DNA from: Petaurus breviceps papuanus
Taxonomy: Eukaryota > Chordata > Mammalia > Diprotodontia > Petauridae
Length of the DNA: 64,000 bases
Reading direction: 5' to 3'
Assembly: GCA_028583685.1 (NCBI GenBank)
Contig: JAMXIF010000065.1
Location: 38,479,472 to 38,543,471, forward strand
Shown: positions 11,608 to 22,189 of the stretch, in pieces
How positions within the stretch are numbered: position 1 is the stretch's first letter
Layout of the letters: the number at the start of each line of letters is the position of its first letter
The notes under the pieces: model-generated
Database searches by the model: none
The model's input: the letters and a program-made list of their open reading frames with translations, nothing else
Told to the model about the DNA's origin: nothing
Program-made: the position numbers and the translations under genes

Positions 11608-12479
11608 TTTTGTCTATATGTTACATTTATGTGCAATATATATTATATAACAACATAATATATAACATATTTATATATAAATATAACATATTTATTTAGA
11701 CTTATAAGTTAGATATCATTTTAAGGAAAGTTTCATTTATTCCTATTCTTTTAAGTGTTTTGAATATAAATGTTTTATTTTTGTCCAAAGTTTTCCTGAA
11801 ACTATTCCAATAAATATCCAATTTTTGTTGGGTTTATTGTTGATATGGTCAGTTATGCTAATAGTTTTCCCAATACTGAAGCATCCCTGCATTCCTTGTG
11901 TAAATCCCTTCTGGTTGTAATGTATGATCTTTGTGATATATTGCTTCAATCTCCTTGCTAGTATTTTATTTAAATTTTTGCATCAATATTTCTTAGGGAA
12001 ATTGGTCTACAGTTTTCTTTCTCTCATTTTGCTCTTCCTGTTTTAGAGATGAGCACAATAGTTCTGTCATAAAAGGAAGCTGATAGGCCTCCTTTGTTTA
12101 TTTTCCCAAATAGTTTATGTAATATTGGAATTAATTGTTCTTTAAATGTTTAGTAGAAGTCACCTGTGAATTCTGAGGATTTTTTCTTAGGATGGTATGT
12201 TCAATTTATTTTTCTATAATGGGGTTATTTAAATATTCTACTGCCTATTTTGTATAACTGGACAATTTATTCTTTTGTAAATATTCATTCATTTCACTTA
12301 CATTTTCATATTTATTGGCATGTAATTTGGCAGAGTAACTCCTAATAATTGCTTTAGTTTCCTCTACATTGGTGATGAGTTCGCCTTTTTCACTTTTGTT
12401 ACTGGTAATTTGATTTTCTTTTTAAAAATCAAATTAAGCAATGTTTGTCTATTTCATTGTTTTTTCCCCTAACTACCTC

Positions 12480-12725
12480 TTTTTATCTACCTTTAAGCCT
12501 TAGTTAGAATCCAGCCTTCTATAAGACAACCTTTCCAGACCCCTGATGCCAATGTCTAACGTGAGATTATCTCTAGATTTATTCTGCATTCACTTCATTT
12601 TTACATAGCTGTTTGTATGTTGTTTCCTTATTAGAATATGAGCTTCTACTGGGAATAACTGTTTTCACTTTGATAGCAGAGTGCCTGATATATTCCAAGT
12701 ACGTAGTACATGTGTATTGACTGAC
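12480..12725 (+). repeat. L2 LINE 3' end
   Basis: The sense-strand L2 3' end is recognisable from the AGAATATGAGCTTCTACTGG motif (usually 'agactgtgagctccttgagg') and the AGTGCCTGATATATTCCAAG motif (usually 'agtgcctggcacatagtagg'). It is old and non-coding. Confidence 0.65.
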
Positions 12726-12804
12726 ACCATTCAGGCCAGAACTGCCAAAAAGACGGTCTGGAGAGAATGGAGACTTCTATAGAAGACAGCTATGAACATT
12801 TTTA

Positions 12805-13565
12805 TTTACAAGCAAACCACTGAACAAATATTTATTAAGTACTTACTATGTGCCAGACACTGTAACATGCGCTGGGCATACAAAAAAAAGCAGAAGACAG
12901 TGCCTGTGCCTGAGTGGGAGAGAAAACATGCAAGCAGTCACATACAAAAAAAAACTATATATAGGAAAAATAGGAAATAATGAAAAAAGGGAAGCTACTG
13001 TAATTAAGAAAGTCTGTCAGAGGCTTCCTGTAGAATGAAGGCTATCAGCTGAGATTCAAAAGAAGCCATGAAAACAGGAGACAGAGAGGAGTGAGGAAAT
13101 TCCAGGCAGGGAGGTCAGGCAGTGATAATGGCTGCAGTGGGGACATAGAATGTCTTTTGTGAAGTATAGCAAACAGGTTAGTAGTCTTGGATCAAAGAAT
13201 ATGTGGGGGGTGTAAGTTAAAGAAGAGTAGAAAAGCAAGAGGTGCAGTGTTGTGAAAGGCTTTTAATTCCAAAAGAGGATTTTATATTTGGTCCCAGAGG
13301 TGACAGGGAATCACTAGAATTTATCAAGTAGGGAAGTGATGTGCATTTTAGGAATTTGGTCACTGAATGCAGGGTAGACTGGAGTGGGGAGAGGTTTGAA
13401 GCAAACAGACCCACCAATAGGCTATCGCGGTAATCTAGCCTTGAAGTAATGAGGGCCTGCACAGAGATGGTGGCAGTATGAGGGGAGAGAAGGGAGCAAA
13501 TTCAATAGATGTCACTAAGGTAAAATCAACAGAGCTTGGTAAGAGACTGAATAAGGGAATGGGGG
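12805..13565 (-). repeat. L2 LINE 3' half, antisense
   Basis: The plus strand opens with AACAAATATTTATTAAGTAC and TGTGCCAGACACTGT (reverse of the L2 3' end). It continues into antisense ORF2: the GAATCACTAGAATTTATC and TGGAGTGGGGAGAGGTTTGA regions correspond to L2 sequence downstream of the reverse transcriptase. An open frame on the minus strand (13217-13462) is a surviving piece of it, not a host gene. Confidence 0.7.
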
Positions 13566-13569
13566 CTAA

Positions 13570-14080
13570 AAAATCAATGGGATCACCATAAATCTACATA
13601 GAACAAAACCCTATCTAACCCCAGCAAATAGCTCACTTCCCAGAGACCTGCATGGTCATTGTAAAGAAATGTAAAGCCTTGTATGGCACATTAGCTAAAA
13701 ACAGTACGATAGTCATTAAGGGTTTTTCTTTTGAGTCATTGTTTCCTTCCATGTCCTTTTCTTATTTTTCCCCTTGATGGTATTTTTGCCTTCCTGCAGC
13801 TCTTTACTTCTGCACCCCTCAATGGTGACCCTGCTTTTCAATGGCTCTCATTGTCATTGTCTTTCTTTTTAACTGTGCTGTTGAACTCAGTTCAGCTCCC
13901 AGGTGGCACTCATCTGGCCATTCTCCCTATATTTGGGCGTTCCTATGTCTTGATACTTAGCACAAATGCTTTGAGATCTACATTACTCAAGACTCTTACT
14001 ACTCATGTGTCTGTTTATCTTTGCTAATGTAGCACAAGATTCTTGTCAAGAACTTTCTGTTTACCTCTACATATATTCAT
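13570..14080. other. Unassigned sequence, no gene seen
   Basis: A 98-codon frame at 13731-14027 is hydrophobic by base composition, but it has no recognisable domain, no splice context and no match to a repeat I know. I see no other signal. Confidence 0.45.
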
Positions 14081-14082
14081 CA

Positions 14083-14300
14083 AGGTGCCACAGTGGATAG
14101 AATTCTGGCTCTGGAATCAGGAAGACTCATCTTCCTGAGTTCAAATATGGCCTCAGACACTTACTAGTTATGTGACCCTGGGCAAGTCACTTCACCCTGT
14201 TTGCCTCAGTTTCCTCATCTGTAAAATGAGCTAGAGAAGGAAATGGCAAATGACTCCAGTATTTCTGCCACAAAAGTCCCAAATGGACTTATGAAGACAA
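14083..14300 (+). mobile_element. tRNA-derived SINE, long type
   Basis: Reads AAGGTGCCACAGTGGATAGA, GAGTTCAAATATGG (B-box-like), GGGCAAGTCACTTCACCC, GCCTCAGTTTCCTCATCTG, then GGAAATGGCAAATGACTCCA of the RTE-like tail. The tail ends without the CAA repeat, so the 3' end is truncated or diverged. Confidence 0.85.
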
Positions 14301-14524
14301 CTCTACCTTTGTGCACGACTTTCCATAGGTGGCATCTTGGTTCTCTTTTTGTAGAAGTCCCTCCTCAGTTCACAATGTACCAGTTTTTGATCTGTTTTTT
14401 TGTGAAGGGTTGAACAGAATGTTTTTATGTTGAACACAACTATCCCTATGCTAACGTCAGATTTCACTTGGATCTCATGACTCCTTAAGATGCATTCAAG
14501 CCTTAGGGGCTCCAATATTACATG

Positions 14525-14645
14525 AAGCTCACAACAATCTTACGAGATAGGGAGGCTAGGCATTATCACTCTCACTTTCGCAATAAGAAATTGAGTCTGA
14601 GAGTTGAAGCACTTTGCAAAATGTAATAAAAAATTTCAAGGATCA
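14525..14645 (-). repeat. MIR-type SINE fragment
   Basis: CACAACAATCTTACGAGATA, GGCATTATC and AAATTGAGTCTGAGAG match the reversed MIR middle and 3' part. It is strongly diverged. Confidence 0.5.
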
Positions 14646-14758
14646 TATATAGTTATCAAAATGAGGTATTTTGAGATTGAATTAAAATACCTTCTCACTA
14701 TTATCACTGCATCTGGTCAATTTATTCAGGTGTATTTTGTCAATTGTTTTTTTATGGT

Positions 14759-14943
14759 CAGGGACCCTTAACTTTTTGTGTCATGGCTCCCTTTCTAATT
14801 TTGGGGAAGGCTATTTTTCTCTTTTCATAAAATGATTTTTTAATTATTAAAATAAAATAAAATACATAGAGATTACAAAGGAAATAAATTTTATTGGAAT
14901 ACAGTCATCAAAACTTTTCATAGAACCAAGTTAAGAACCCCTG
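14759..14943. mobile_element. Short non-autonomous hAT-type DNA transposon
   Basis: The ends are inverted repeats: CAGGGACCCTTAACTT on the left, and the right end read backward is CAGGGGTTCTTAACTT (13 of 16 agree). CAGGG termini fit hAT elements. The flanking 8 bases, TTTATGGT (14751-14758) and CTTATGTA (14944-14951), agree at five central positions and could be an eroded 8-base target duplication. The inside is AT-rich with no transposase. Confidence 0.65.
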
Positions 14944-14951
14944 CTTATGTA

Positions 14952-15599
14952 AAACCTATCAAGATAATGATTGCTATAACTTCGAATACACCCCCTGCAT
15001 ACCTCCTCAAAAACTTTTTTTTTACATATTTAATTCAAGAAAGGTTAATTCAGAAGTATCATATGCTGTGTTAGAGTTAAAAGTACAAAAATGAACCATC
15101 CTTTCCCCTTAAGCAGCTTACACTCAACCTATGTGTAAATATATGGGAATTTATGGAAACCAAAATTATGACCAATAAACTCAACCATTTTGCCTATTTA
15201 AGCAAAGCATTCCTTACAGTCAATTCTTCTTGAGAGCCTTGAGGCTGAGAAGGGAGAAAGAAATGAAATAGAGTTAAAAGGATAAGGAAGTACTGTTTGC
15301 TAGATCTCAAGAAATTCTTGGCATCCGAGTCTGGTGGATTATGGTCTCAGTGTACTGTTAACAGTTTTTGATTTTTCAAGGAATTGTCCTGGGATGAATG
15401 TTCAATATGGGAACAAAATCAAAGTTGAGAAAATAAGTGTTCTACATTTTTGTTTGATTCTGGACCTCTCTTTTGCTCATTAGAAAAATAAAGGGGAAAA
15501 ACTACACATCCTCCAAAGTTTCTTGTAATTCTAAAGTTCAGCATCTCTGTGTCTCAATTGATACATTATAGATTAATGAGACAGAAGATTTTCAATCCA
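14952..15599. other. 3' flank of the V1R pseudogene, no gene seen
   Basis: Nothing recognisable as a repeat or exon. As the gene runs on the minus strand, this would contain its 3' UTR and polyadenylation site, but I cannot pick one with confidence. Confidence 0.45.
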
Positions 15600-16498
15600 T
15601 CAATGAACACAGAGAGTTTTGAGCATCCTGATATCAGTGATAATCAGTATAAATGGGCTGACTGTTGGATAGCATAGGGACAAAAGGGTCGGAGCATGTA
15701 TCAGCCAGAGATTTCTTTCTTTAAAATAAAACATATAAATAATAAAAGTGGGACTTCCTAAGTTAAAGAAAACAAAAATGCTCACTAGAAGCAGAATGGC
15801 TTTGGTAGCTCTGGTCTCAGGGGAGGTTGTGGGGGAGAGGCTGTTTCTGTGAATATGATTGATTTGCTGGTTGTGTCTGTATAGGATAAAGACCATGTAG
15901 CCACTGGAACAGGCCATGAGACATACAAGAATAGCATCATGGATAAATATTGCAATTGTCATTATTAAATGATCTGTGTTAAACAAATCTATAGCTCTAA
16001 AACCTAAGTTGCATCCACCTTTACTCTCTGTTCCATTCTTTGGATCAATGAGGAATATGAACCCAACCATTTTTACTAGCATGTTGAAGATCCAGGCAAG
16101 AAGAATACAGGGAATGATGCATTTTGTAGCTCTAATTTTGAGCTCTGCCCACATGGTGTTATTGGGTGTGAGGATGATGGCCTGGAAAGCACTCAATAGG
16201 CATGTGATTCCAAGGAAAGACCACGGGGCAATATTTGCAGGTAAGCTATGATCTTAGTACCAAGGTTATCCAGGAAACATGCCACTCCCCACACCCTTGC
16301 TATGGAAGGGATTCCCCTGAAGAGAAGCAACATGATGTTAGAAAAGGCCAAATGGATGATAATTAGGTTAATGGGTTTAGTTCTATTACCAGTGAGGAAA
16401 TGAAAGCTATATAGGAATAGGAGGAAACAGTTCCCTAGGATACCCATTCCAGTAAGTTGCAGGTATAATATTCCTATAATTTCATCGGTAGAAAGCAT
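15600..16498 (-). pseudogene. Vomeronasal type 1 receptor pseudogene (V1R), single frameshift
   Basis: This is a seven-helix pheromone-type receptor of the V1R family, expected on vomeronasal sensory neurons and coupling to Gi2. The first frame (16193-16498) starts MLSTDEIIGILYLQ and gives TM1, TM2 (NLIIIHLAFSNIMLLLFRG) and the start of TM3. The second (15600 to about 16205) gives the rest: TCLLSAFQAIILTPNNTMWAELK, TM4, extracellular loop 2 with an NGT glycosylation motif and Cys, TM5, TM6 (TRATKAILLLVSIFVFFN) and TM7 (PTVSPFILI). Against the two intact genes, one base is missing between about 16203 and 16212, where the normal LCSTC of TM3 becomes LESHAY and a stop. I see no other lesion. A single-base defect could be recent, polymorphic or an assembly error. 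An acceptor-like site lies 46 bases upstream of the ATG. Confidence 0.92.
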
Positions 16499-16544
16499 TC
16501 CTTTGATGTCTTGAGAAGAGAATATGCTGTCATCTATTGGGACC

Positions 16545-16546
16545 TG
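16545..16546 (-). other. Predicted 3' splice acceptor of the V1R pseudogene exon
   Basis: On the minus strand the text is GTGTTTGTCCACAG followed by GTCCC, a pyrimidine-rich tract with CAG. The exon would start at 16544, 46 bases before the ATG. The same site is present in all four V1R copies in the window. Confidence 0.6.
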
Positions 16547-16559
16547 TGGACAAACACAT

Positions 16560-17240
16560 AGAATTATGTCAGTCAGTCACCAAACAATTATTAATAGCTT
16601 GCCATATGCCAAGCATCATGCTTTGTGTTCAGGATTCATTGAAAGGGAAAAGACCATCTTTGCTTTTCAAGAGCTCACAGTTCAATGGTGGGGGAGACAA
16701 CTTGTAAACAGTTATGTACAAACAAAATGTATGTGTGTGTGTGTGTACACACATATACGTGTATTCACATACACTCACACACATATACATACATATATGT
16801 ATGAAAAATTGAATAAAATAAACAGAAAGAAGGTACTAAGAATAAAGGGGATCAGAAAAGCCTCCCTGAATTTCTGCTGGGACTTGAGAGAAAGTAGGAA
16901 AGCTGGGAGGTAGAAATAAGTGAGGAGAGAATGACAGGCAGCATGTCGGGCAATAAAAATGCATGGGTGTTTTGTTCTTAGAAAGGGAATGGTGGTAGTG
17001 TCATCAGGTTCAAAGAGTGATTGGGAATAGGAGGCATGGAAGAATGGTGGAATGGTAGAATGGGGCAGTTTCTGAAGGGTTTGAACCAGAAGACTTTATT
17101 TTAACATGGATATCATCGGTAGCCACTGGGCTTTATTGAGTAGGATGGGGTGACTGGATTAGCTCTGTGCTTTAAGAAGATCATTTTGGGAGCTGAGTGG
17201 AGCATGGACTTAATTTATTCAGTGTTTTTCAGTTAAATTC
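16560..17240 (-). repeat. L2 LINE 3' half, antisense, with a TG/CA-rich patch
   Basis: CAAACAATTATTAATAGC and GAGCTCACAGTTCAATGG are reversed L2 3' sequence. TTGAGTAGGATGGGGTGACT and CTTTAAGAAGATCATTTTGG (17130-17190) are from its ORF2 side. A TG/CA microsatellite-like stretch (16730-16800) lies inside. It is the same part of L2 as at 12805-13565. Confidence 0.68.
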
Positions 17241-17379
17241 CATGACCTTCTTATGTGGAATAGAAGGAAGGAGCAAATCTTCTGAGAAAGTGGGTGTTAA
17301 TTTATCATTTAACTCCCCAATTAATTGGATGACAAACTGTCATCATCCCATATTTTCTTAGGCCTAGAACCCTCTGACG

Positions 17380-18060
17380 CTGTTCTTTGACACTGCAATT
17401 TCTTCCATTCTCTCTGTCCTTCTTTTCTTCCCCCCTGTATCACTCTTGCAGCAGCTAAGGGAATCCTTGGTGAATCCACTCAACTCTTGAGTATCCTCTA
17501 TTTTTTCCTATCACCAATAATATCTTGTCAAAATGCTTTCTTAAATTTTCTAACCATATACTTTCTTTGCTTCTAATCAGGTGCCCTTTAAAAAGAGTTG
17601 GAGGAAATCAGAAAACCAAGTTGACTGAGTTTCCTTTAATTTTTGTTCTGTAATCTAAACAATATCCTTCAGTTCCCAAAGGCTAATATTCTACTCCTTA
17701 ATCCATCTGCTATCCCATCTTCTCCAATGACTGTAGTGAACATTCATGACCCTAATTTAGTCTCCAAGACTACTATATTCACCCACTCTTAGCCAAGCGT
17801 CATGACTTACAACTCACAGAACATTAAAGCCTTTCATAAAGAACTCTTTCTTCTTCTCTCCACTTCATCTAAACTCATTCCTTCATCTTCTTCATTATTT
17901 TCTCCTTCACTGCCTATGAAGAGGTGGACCTTCTCTTTGTTAAGTCAAACCCTTCTATGAGACCCCTTGATCTCAGGATTAGTCTATCTAAACTATAATC
18001 CATCAAAACAATTATGGGTCAAGAACTTTTTAAAAAAAATCCATACTAACTTGAATAGGA
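17380..18060 (+). repeat. L2 LINE ORF2 fragment
   Basis: Pyrimidine-rich sense sequence whose stretch near 17915-17960 (CTATGAAGAGGTGGACCTTC) resembles the L2 ORF2 region before the reverse transcriptase. No long frame is left. Confidence 0.5.
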
Positions 18061-18164
18061 TGTTGGAAAATTTCTTCTTGGTAAAAAAATTTTAAACTCT
18101 CTTAGAGTTTCCTAATTTAAGTGTCTTTGAGCCTTTTAATTGCTGCCTTGGCATGGAGGATGGG

Positions 18165-18720
18165 TTTGCATAATTGAACAAATTAAGAGCTATGTCTTGC
18201 AGAGTTACCCAAGATGGACATGTCATAGTGGAGAATTCTGATAGAACATGATTCACTGGAGTAGGTAATGGCAAACTACTCCAGTACCTTTGCCAAGAAA
18301 ACCTCATGTAGAGTATTAAAATGATAAAAGATATAACACTAGTCAATGAGCCCCTCAGGTTGGGAGATGTCCACCATAGTACTGGGGAAGAGCAAAGGAC
18401 ACCAAGAAGTTGCTTCAGTATTAATGAAGCATTTGGGCCAAAGCTGAAAGGAAGCTCACCTGCAGATGTGCCTGGTGATGAAAGGAAAGTCTGATGTTAT
18501 AAAGATCAATATTGCATAGGAACCTGGAATGCAAGATCTATGAAACAAGGTAATATGGATGTGGTCAGTCAGGAGATCGGAAGGTAAACATCAATATATG
18601 GGGTGTTAGTGAACTCAGATGTACAGGAATGGATAAGTTTAATTGAGGTGATCATTAAATATATGAGTGTGGGCAATAATCCCTTAGAAGAAATGGAGTG
18701 TCCTAGATAGCAAAAAAGTG
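18165..18720 (+). mobile_element. RTE (BovB-like) LINE, 5' and endonuclease start
   Basis: GGCAAACTACTCCAGTACCT, TGAGCCCCTCAGGT and GGAAGCTCACCTGCAGATGT are the RTE 5' region. After them AAGATCAATATTGCATAGGAACCTGGAATG keeps the shape of the RTE endonuclease start (KINIGTWNVRSM-like) with broken frames. The copy ends where antisense L1 begins. Confidence 0.68.
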
Positions 18721-18724
18721 AGAA

Positions 18725-20345
18725 AACCAATACTGGTAGAGAATCTCATTTTAAATATTTTCTTTCCAATTACATGTTAAACTATTTTTAACATTTGTTT
18801 TTTTTTATTTTGAGTTCCAAATCCCACCCCGTCTCTCTTTCTCTTTCTCTCTGAATGATTTTCTGAAATAGTCCTGCTTATCATGTCTTTATTTTTCATG
18901 TAATTTTCCTTAATTATATGTAAAAATGATTTTCAACATTTGTTTTTTATAATTTTTGTTTTCCAAAAATCTCTGCTTCCCTCTGTTCCCTCCCCTCCTC
19001 ATTATGAAGGCAAAATATTTGATATATGTTATATATGTGCAGTCATGGAAAACATAGTTTTGTTTCAGTCACATCTCAATGGAAAGCACAGACAAAAAAG
19101 CCTTAAGAAAAATAAAGAAAAAGTATGCTTGATCTTGTCAAGATATTAGGAGACACCCTGTTTTCCAGAGCTAAGGCAACAAGCAAGCTGTGCCCTGAGC
19201 TTGGCATAACAGCAATCCTTTGCACTCACCGTCGGGATGATTTCATCCTCTAGATTATTGCATTGCACTTAAATGAGCATCAGGTGTTTTCTGAGCTCAG
19301 ACAAGCCCCAGAGAAGCAACTCTGTGCTGGTCATAAAGTCCTGCTATGAATCAAACTCATCTCATCGTTGTTGGTACCCCTCATTGTCAGGGTTACAGCT
19401 CACTCAATAGCCATAGGTATACGTGTTGAGATCTGCCTACATTAAAGTGGGTGCTCCCCACCCCCACCACACACACCATCACAAGAGGTGGGATTCCAGC
19501 ACACGTGCCCTTGCTTTCAATCTGTTTCCATCACTTTGAAATTAAACTTCTTTGATTCCTGACTCTCTTGTCTCTAGCCTGCTCTGTTTGGCTCCAGCCA
19601 CTCATGGGTTAGAGGCCAGTTCCATCATGTTGACAATCTGCATTCAGATTATATCAGTTCTTTCTCTGGAGATGTATACCTTTTTTATAATAAGCCCTTC
19701 AAAATTGTTTTCGATTATAGTATTGCTCAGAATAGCTAAATCATTCACAGTTAATCATAATGCAATATTGCTATTACTGAGTACAATGCAATGAGTTCTA
19801 CTCATTTCACATTGCATCAGTTCATAATAAGTCTTTCTAGGTTTTTCTCAGGTCATCTTGCTCATCATTTCTTATGGCACAATAGTATTCCATCACAATT
19901 ATATCCAACAACTTAGTTATTCATTTCCCAATTCATGGAAATCCCCTCAATTTTGAATTCTTCACCACCACTAAAAGAGCTGCTATAATTATTTTTTGTA
20001 CATATAGGTCCTTTCCCCTTTTTAAAAAATCTCTTTGGGATACAGACCTAGTAGTGCCATAGACCTTTGGGTGTAGTTCCAAACTGCTTTAGAGAATGGT
20101 CAGATCAGTCTAGAACTAAACCAACAGTGCATTAGTGTCTCAGTTTTCCTATGTCCCTTCCAATATTTGTCATTTTCTTGTTGCCATATTAGTCAGTCTG
20201 ATAGGTGTGTGGTAATAGCCCAGAGTTATTTTAATTTCTATTTCTCTAATAAATTGTGATTTAGAACATTTTTTCATATAACTATGGATAGCTTTGATAA
20301 CTACTTGTTCATCCTTTGATGATTTACTAATTTGGGAATGACTTG
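18725..20345 (-). mobile_element. L1 3' ends, antisense, interrupted by a solo LTR
   Basis: Two L1 3' tails appear in succession: about 18728-18895, then 18896 onward with CATGTAATTTTCC and ATGTGCAGTCATGG. The second runs through the L1 3' UTR and into ORF2 (20050-20340). L1 text breaks at 19135 and resumes at 19636, where the LTR sits. Confidence 0.8.
19136..19635 (+). mobile_element. Solo LTR (500 bases) of an endogenous retrovirus
   Basis: It starts TGTCAAGATATT and ends CATGTTGACA (TG...CA), and is flanked by the 4-base duplication ATCT (19132-19135 and 19636-19639). L1 text reads straight across once it is taken out. ATTAAA near 19543 may be the polyadenylation signal, which would put it in plus orientation. 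A 4-base duplication is usual for gamma-type retroviruses. No internal genes remain. Confidence 0.75.
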
Positions 20346-20373
20346 TAATCATATAAATTTAACTCAGTTCTAT

Positions 20374-20420
20374 CTCTCTATCTCTCTATCTATCTTATAT
20401 CTATCATTTGTCTATCTTTT
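20374..20420. repeat. TCTA/TCTC-rich microsatellite
   Basis: Imperfect TCTC and TCTA units run from about 20370 to 20420. Confidence 0.7.
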
Positions 20421-20439
20421 CTTTATCAGAGAAACTTCA

Positions 20440-21455
20440 TGTAAATATTTTTTTTACAGTTTTGATTATTTTGTTCCTATTTCTCTCCTGTTTATACATC
20501 TGTCTTTCTCCTTTCACTGTTCCTCCTCCAAAAGTAGTTTGCTTCTGACTGCTGCCTGTCCCAATCTGCCCTCTCTGTTATTAGTGCCTCCCCCTTATTT
20601 TATCTTTTTCCATTCTTATTTTCTTCTAGGGTAAGATAGATTTTTATATCCAACTGATTGTGTATGTTTTTCCTTCTTTGAACCAATTGCAATGAAAGTA
20701 AGTTTGAAGTGTTGTCAACCACCTCCCTCATCTTCCCCTCGATTGTAAAACCTCTTTCACATCTCTTTTATATGAGATAATTTACTTCATTTGATCACTC
20801 CTTTCCACCTTCTCCCATTGTGTACCTCTTTGTTACCCCTTAATATAATTTAATTGTTTAGATATCATACCATCAAATTCAACTCATACCTCTCTGTTTA
20901 TGTATACTCCTAACTGCCCTAAAATTGAGAAAATTCTTGGGCATTACAAGAATCATCTTCCTATGCAGGCATAAACAGTTTAACCTTATTTATGATTTCT
21001 CTTCCCTGTTTATTTTTTTTATTCTTCTCTTGAATCTTGTACTTAAATGTCAAATTTTCTATTCAGCTCCAGTGTTTTTATCTGTAATACTTAAAAGTCC
21101 TCTATAGCATTAAATATCCATTTCCTCTCTCAAGGTTTATACTCAAGTATGCTGAACAGTGTATTCTTTGTTGTAATCTTAATTACATTGCTCCCTAGAA
21201 TATCATATTCCAAGACTTCCAACACTTTAATGTAGAAGCTGCTAAAACTTGTCTTATCCAGATTGTAGCTCCATGATATTCACATTTTTTCTTTCTGGTT
21301 GTTTGCAATATTTTCTCCTTACCCTGTGAGTCCTGTAATTTATCCATAATCTTCCTTGGATTTTTCCTTCTTAGATTTGCTTTAGGAGGTAATTGATAGT
21401 TTCTTTTAATTTCTATTTTACCATTTTGTTCTAGGATATCAATGCAGTGGGGTTA
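20440..21455 (-). mobile_element. Old half-LINE/L1 ORF1 region and 3' part, antisense
   Basis: The stretch aligns by eye with the old half-LINE at 38000-38950: TAGGGTAAGATAGA, GTTTTTCCTTCTTTGAAC, the AAAGTCCTCTATAGCATT segment and the TTTAATGTAGAAGCTGCTAA segment. The last part is antisense to the ORF1 C-terminal domain. It is more diverged than the other copies, and no frame survives. Confidence 0.65.
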
Positions 21456-21459
21456 TAAT

Positions 21460-22185
21460 CCCCAAAATAACAGAATTAATGACATATGATTTAACATAAT
21501 AAAACTATTAGCATAATTGATTATATCAGTAACACAAGTAACAAAAATCAAATGATTACCTCAATAGATGCAGAAAAAAAACTTTTGACAAAATGCGGTA
21601 CTCATTCTTATTTAAAAACTGCTGAAAGTATTGGTATAAATGTATATTTCCTTAAAAAGATAAAAAAAATCTACCTAAAACCATCAGTAAGAATTGTTTG
21701 TAATATTCATAGTAGCCTTCCAAGTAAGATCAGGAGTAAAACAAGGATGCCCATTTTCATTGTTATTATTTAATATTGTCTTAGAAATGCTAGCAATCTC
21801 AATAAAAGAAAAAAAATGAAAGAATCAAAATGGGCAATGAGGTAATAAAGCTATCTATTTTTGTAGATGATATGATGTTATACTTGGAAAATCCTTGAGA
21901 TACAATTAAAAAGCTCATTGAAACAATTAATAATTTTAGCTAAGTAGCAGGATATAAAATAAACCCACATAATCCATCAGCATTTCCATATATCAACAAA
22001 ACATTTCTATATGCCAACAAAACCTGCAAGAAAAGATGGTAAGAGATACACTATTTAACAGAACCATAGACAGTATAAAATATCTAGTAGCATTTTTGCT
22101 AAAACAAACCCAGGAATTACATGAGCAAAATTATAAAAAAGTTTTTATACAAATAAGTTTAGATCTAAATCACTGCAGAAATATT
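21460..22185 (+). mobile_element. L1 ORF2 reverse-transcriptase fragment
   Basis: Sense L1 with the reverse-transcriptase core around 21861-21890 (FVDDMMLYLENP-like, the FADD box changed to VDD). CTCAATAGATGCAGAAAAA and ATAAACCCACATAATCCATC are typical L1 text. Several stops are present. It abuts an RTE-like relic at 22190. Confidence 0.78.
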
Positions 22186-22189
22186 AATT

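Larger units (their letters stand above)
9025..12465 (-). mobile_element. L1 ORF2 and 3' end, 5'-truncated, with two insertions
   Basis: The plus strand begins with antisense L1 3' sequence (the TTGTTCAGCCATTACC and CCACAAAAAAAGCTGC region, 9030-9085). It then runs through the whole reverse-transcriptase part to about 12465. It is interrupted by an LTR (about 9183-9757) and a long-type SINE (10379-10618), and contains a TA microsatellite (11574-11603). No long frame remains. Confidence 0.87.

Noticed and set aside
13217-13462. An 81-codon minus-strand frame that looks protein-like
   Set aside because: It falls in antisense L2 and is part of L2 ORF2's distal region.
13731-14027. A 98-codon plus-strand frame with a hydrophobic look
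   Set aside because: No recognisable family, no splice sites or conserved neighbours, and its composition explains the hydrophobicity.
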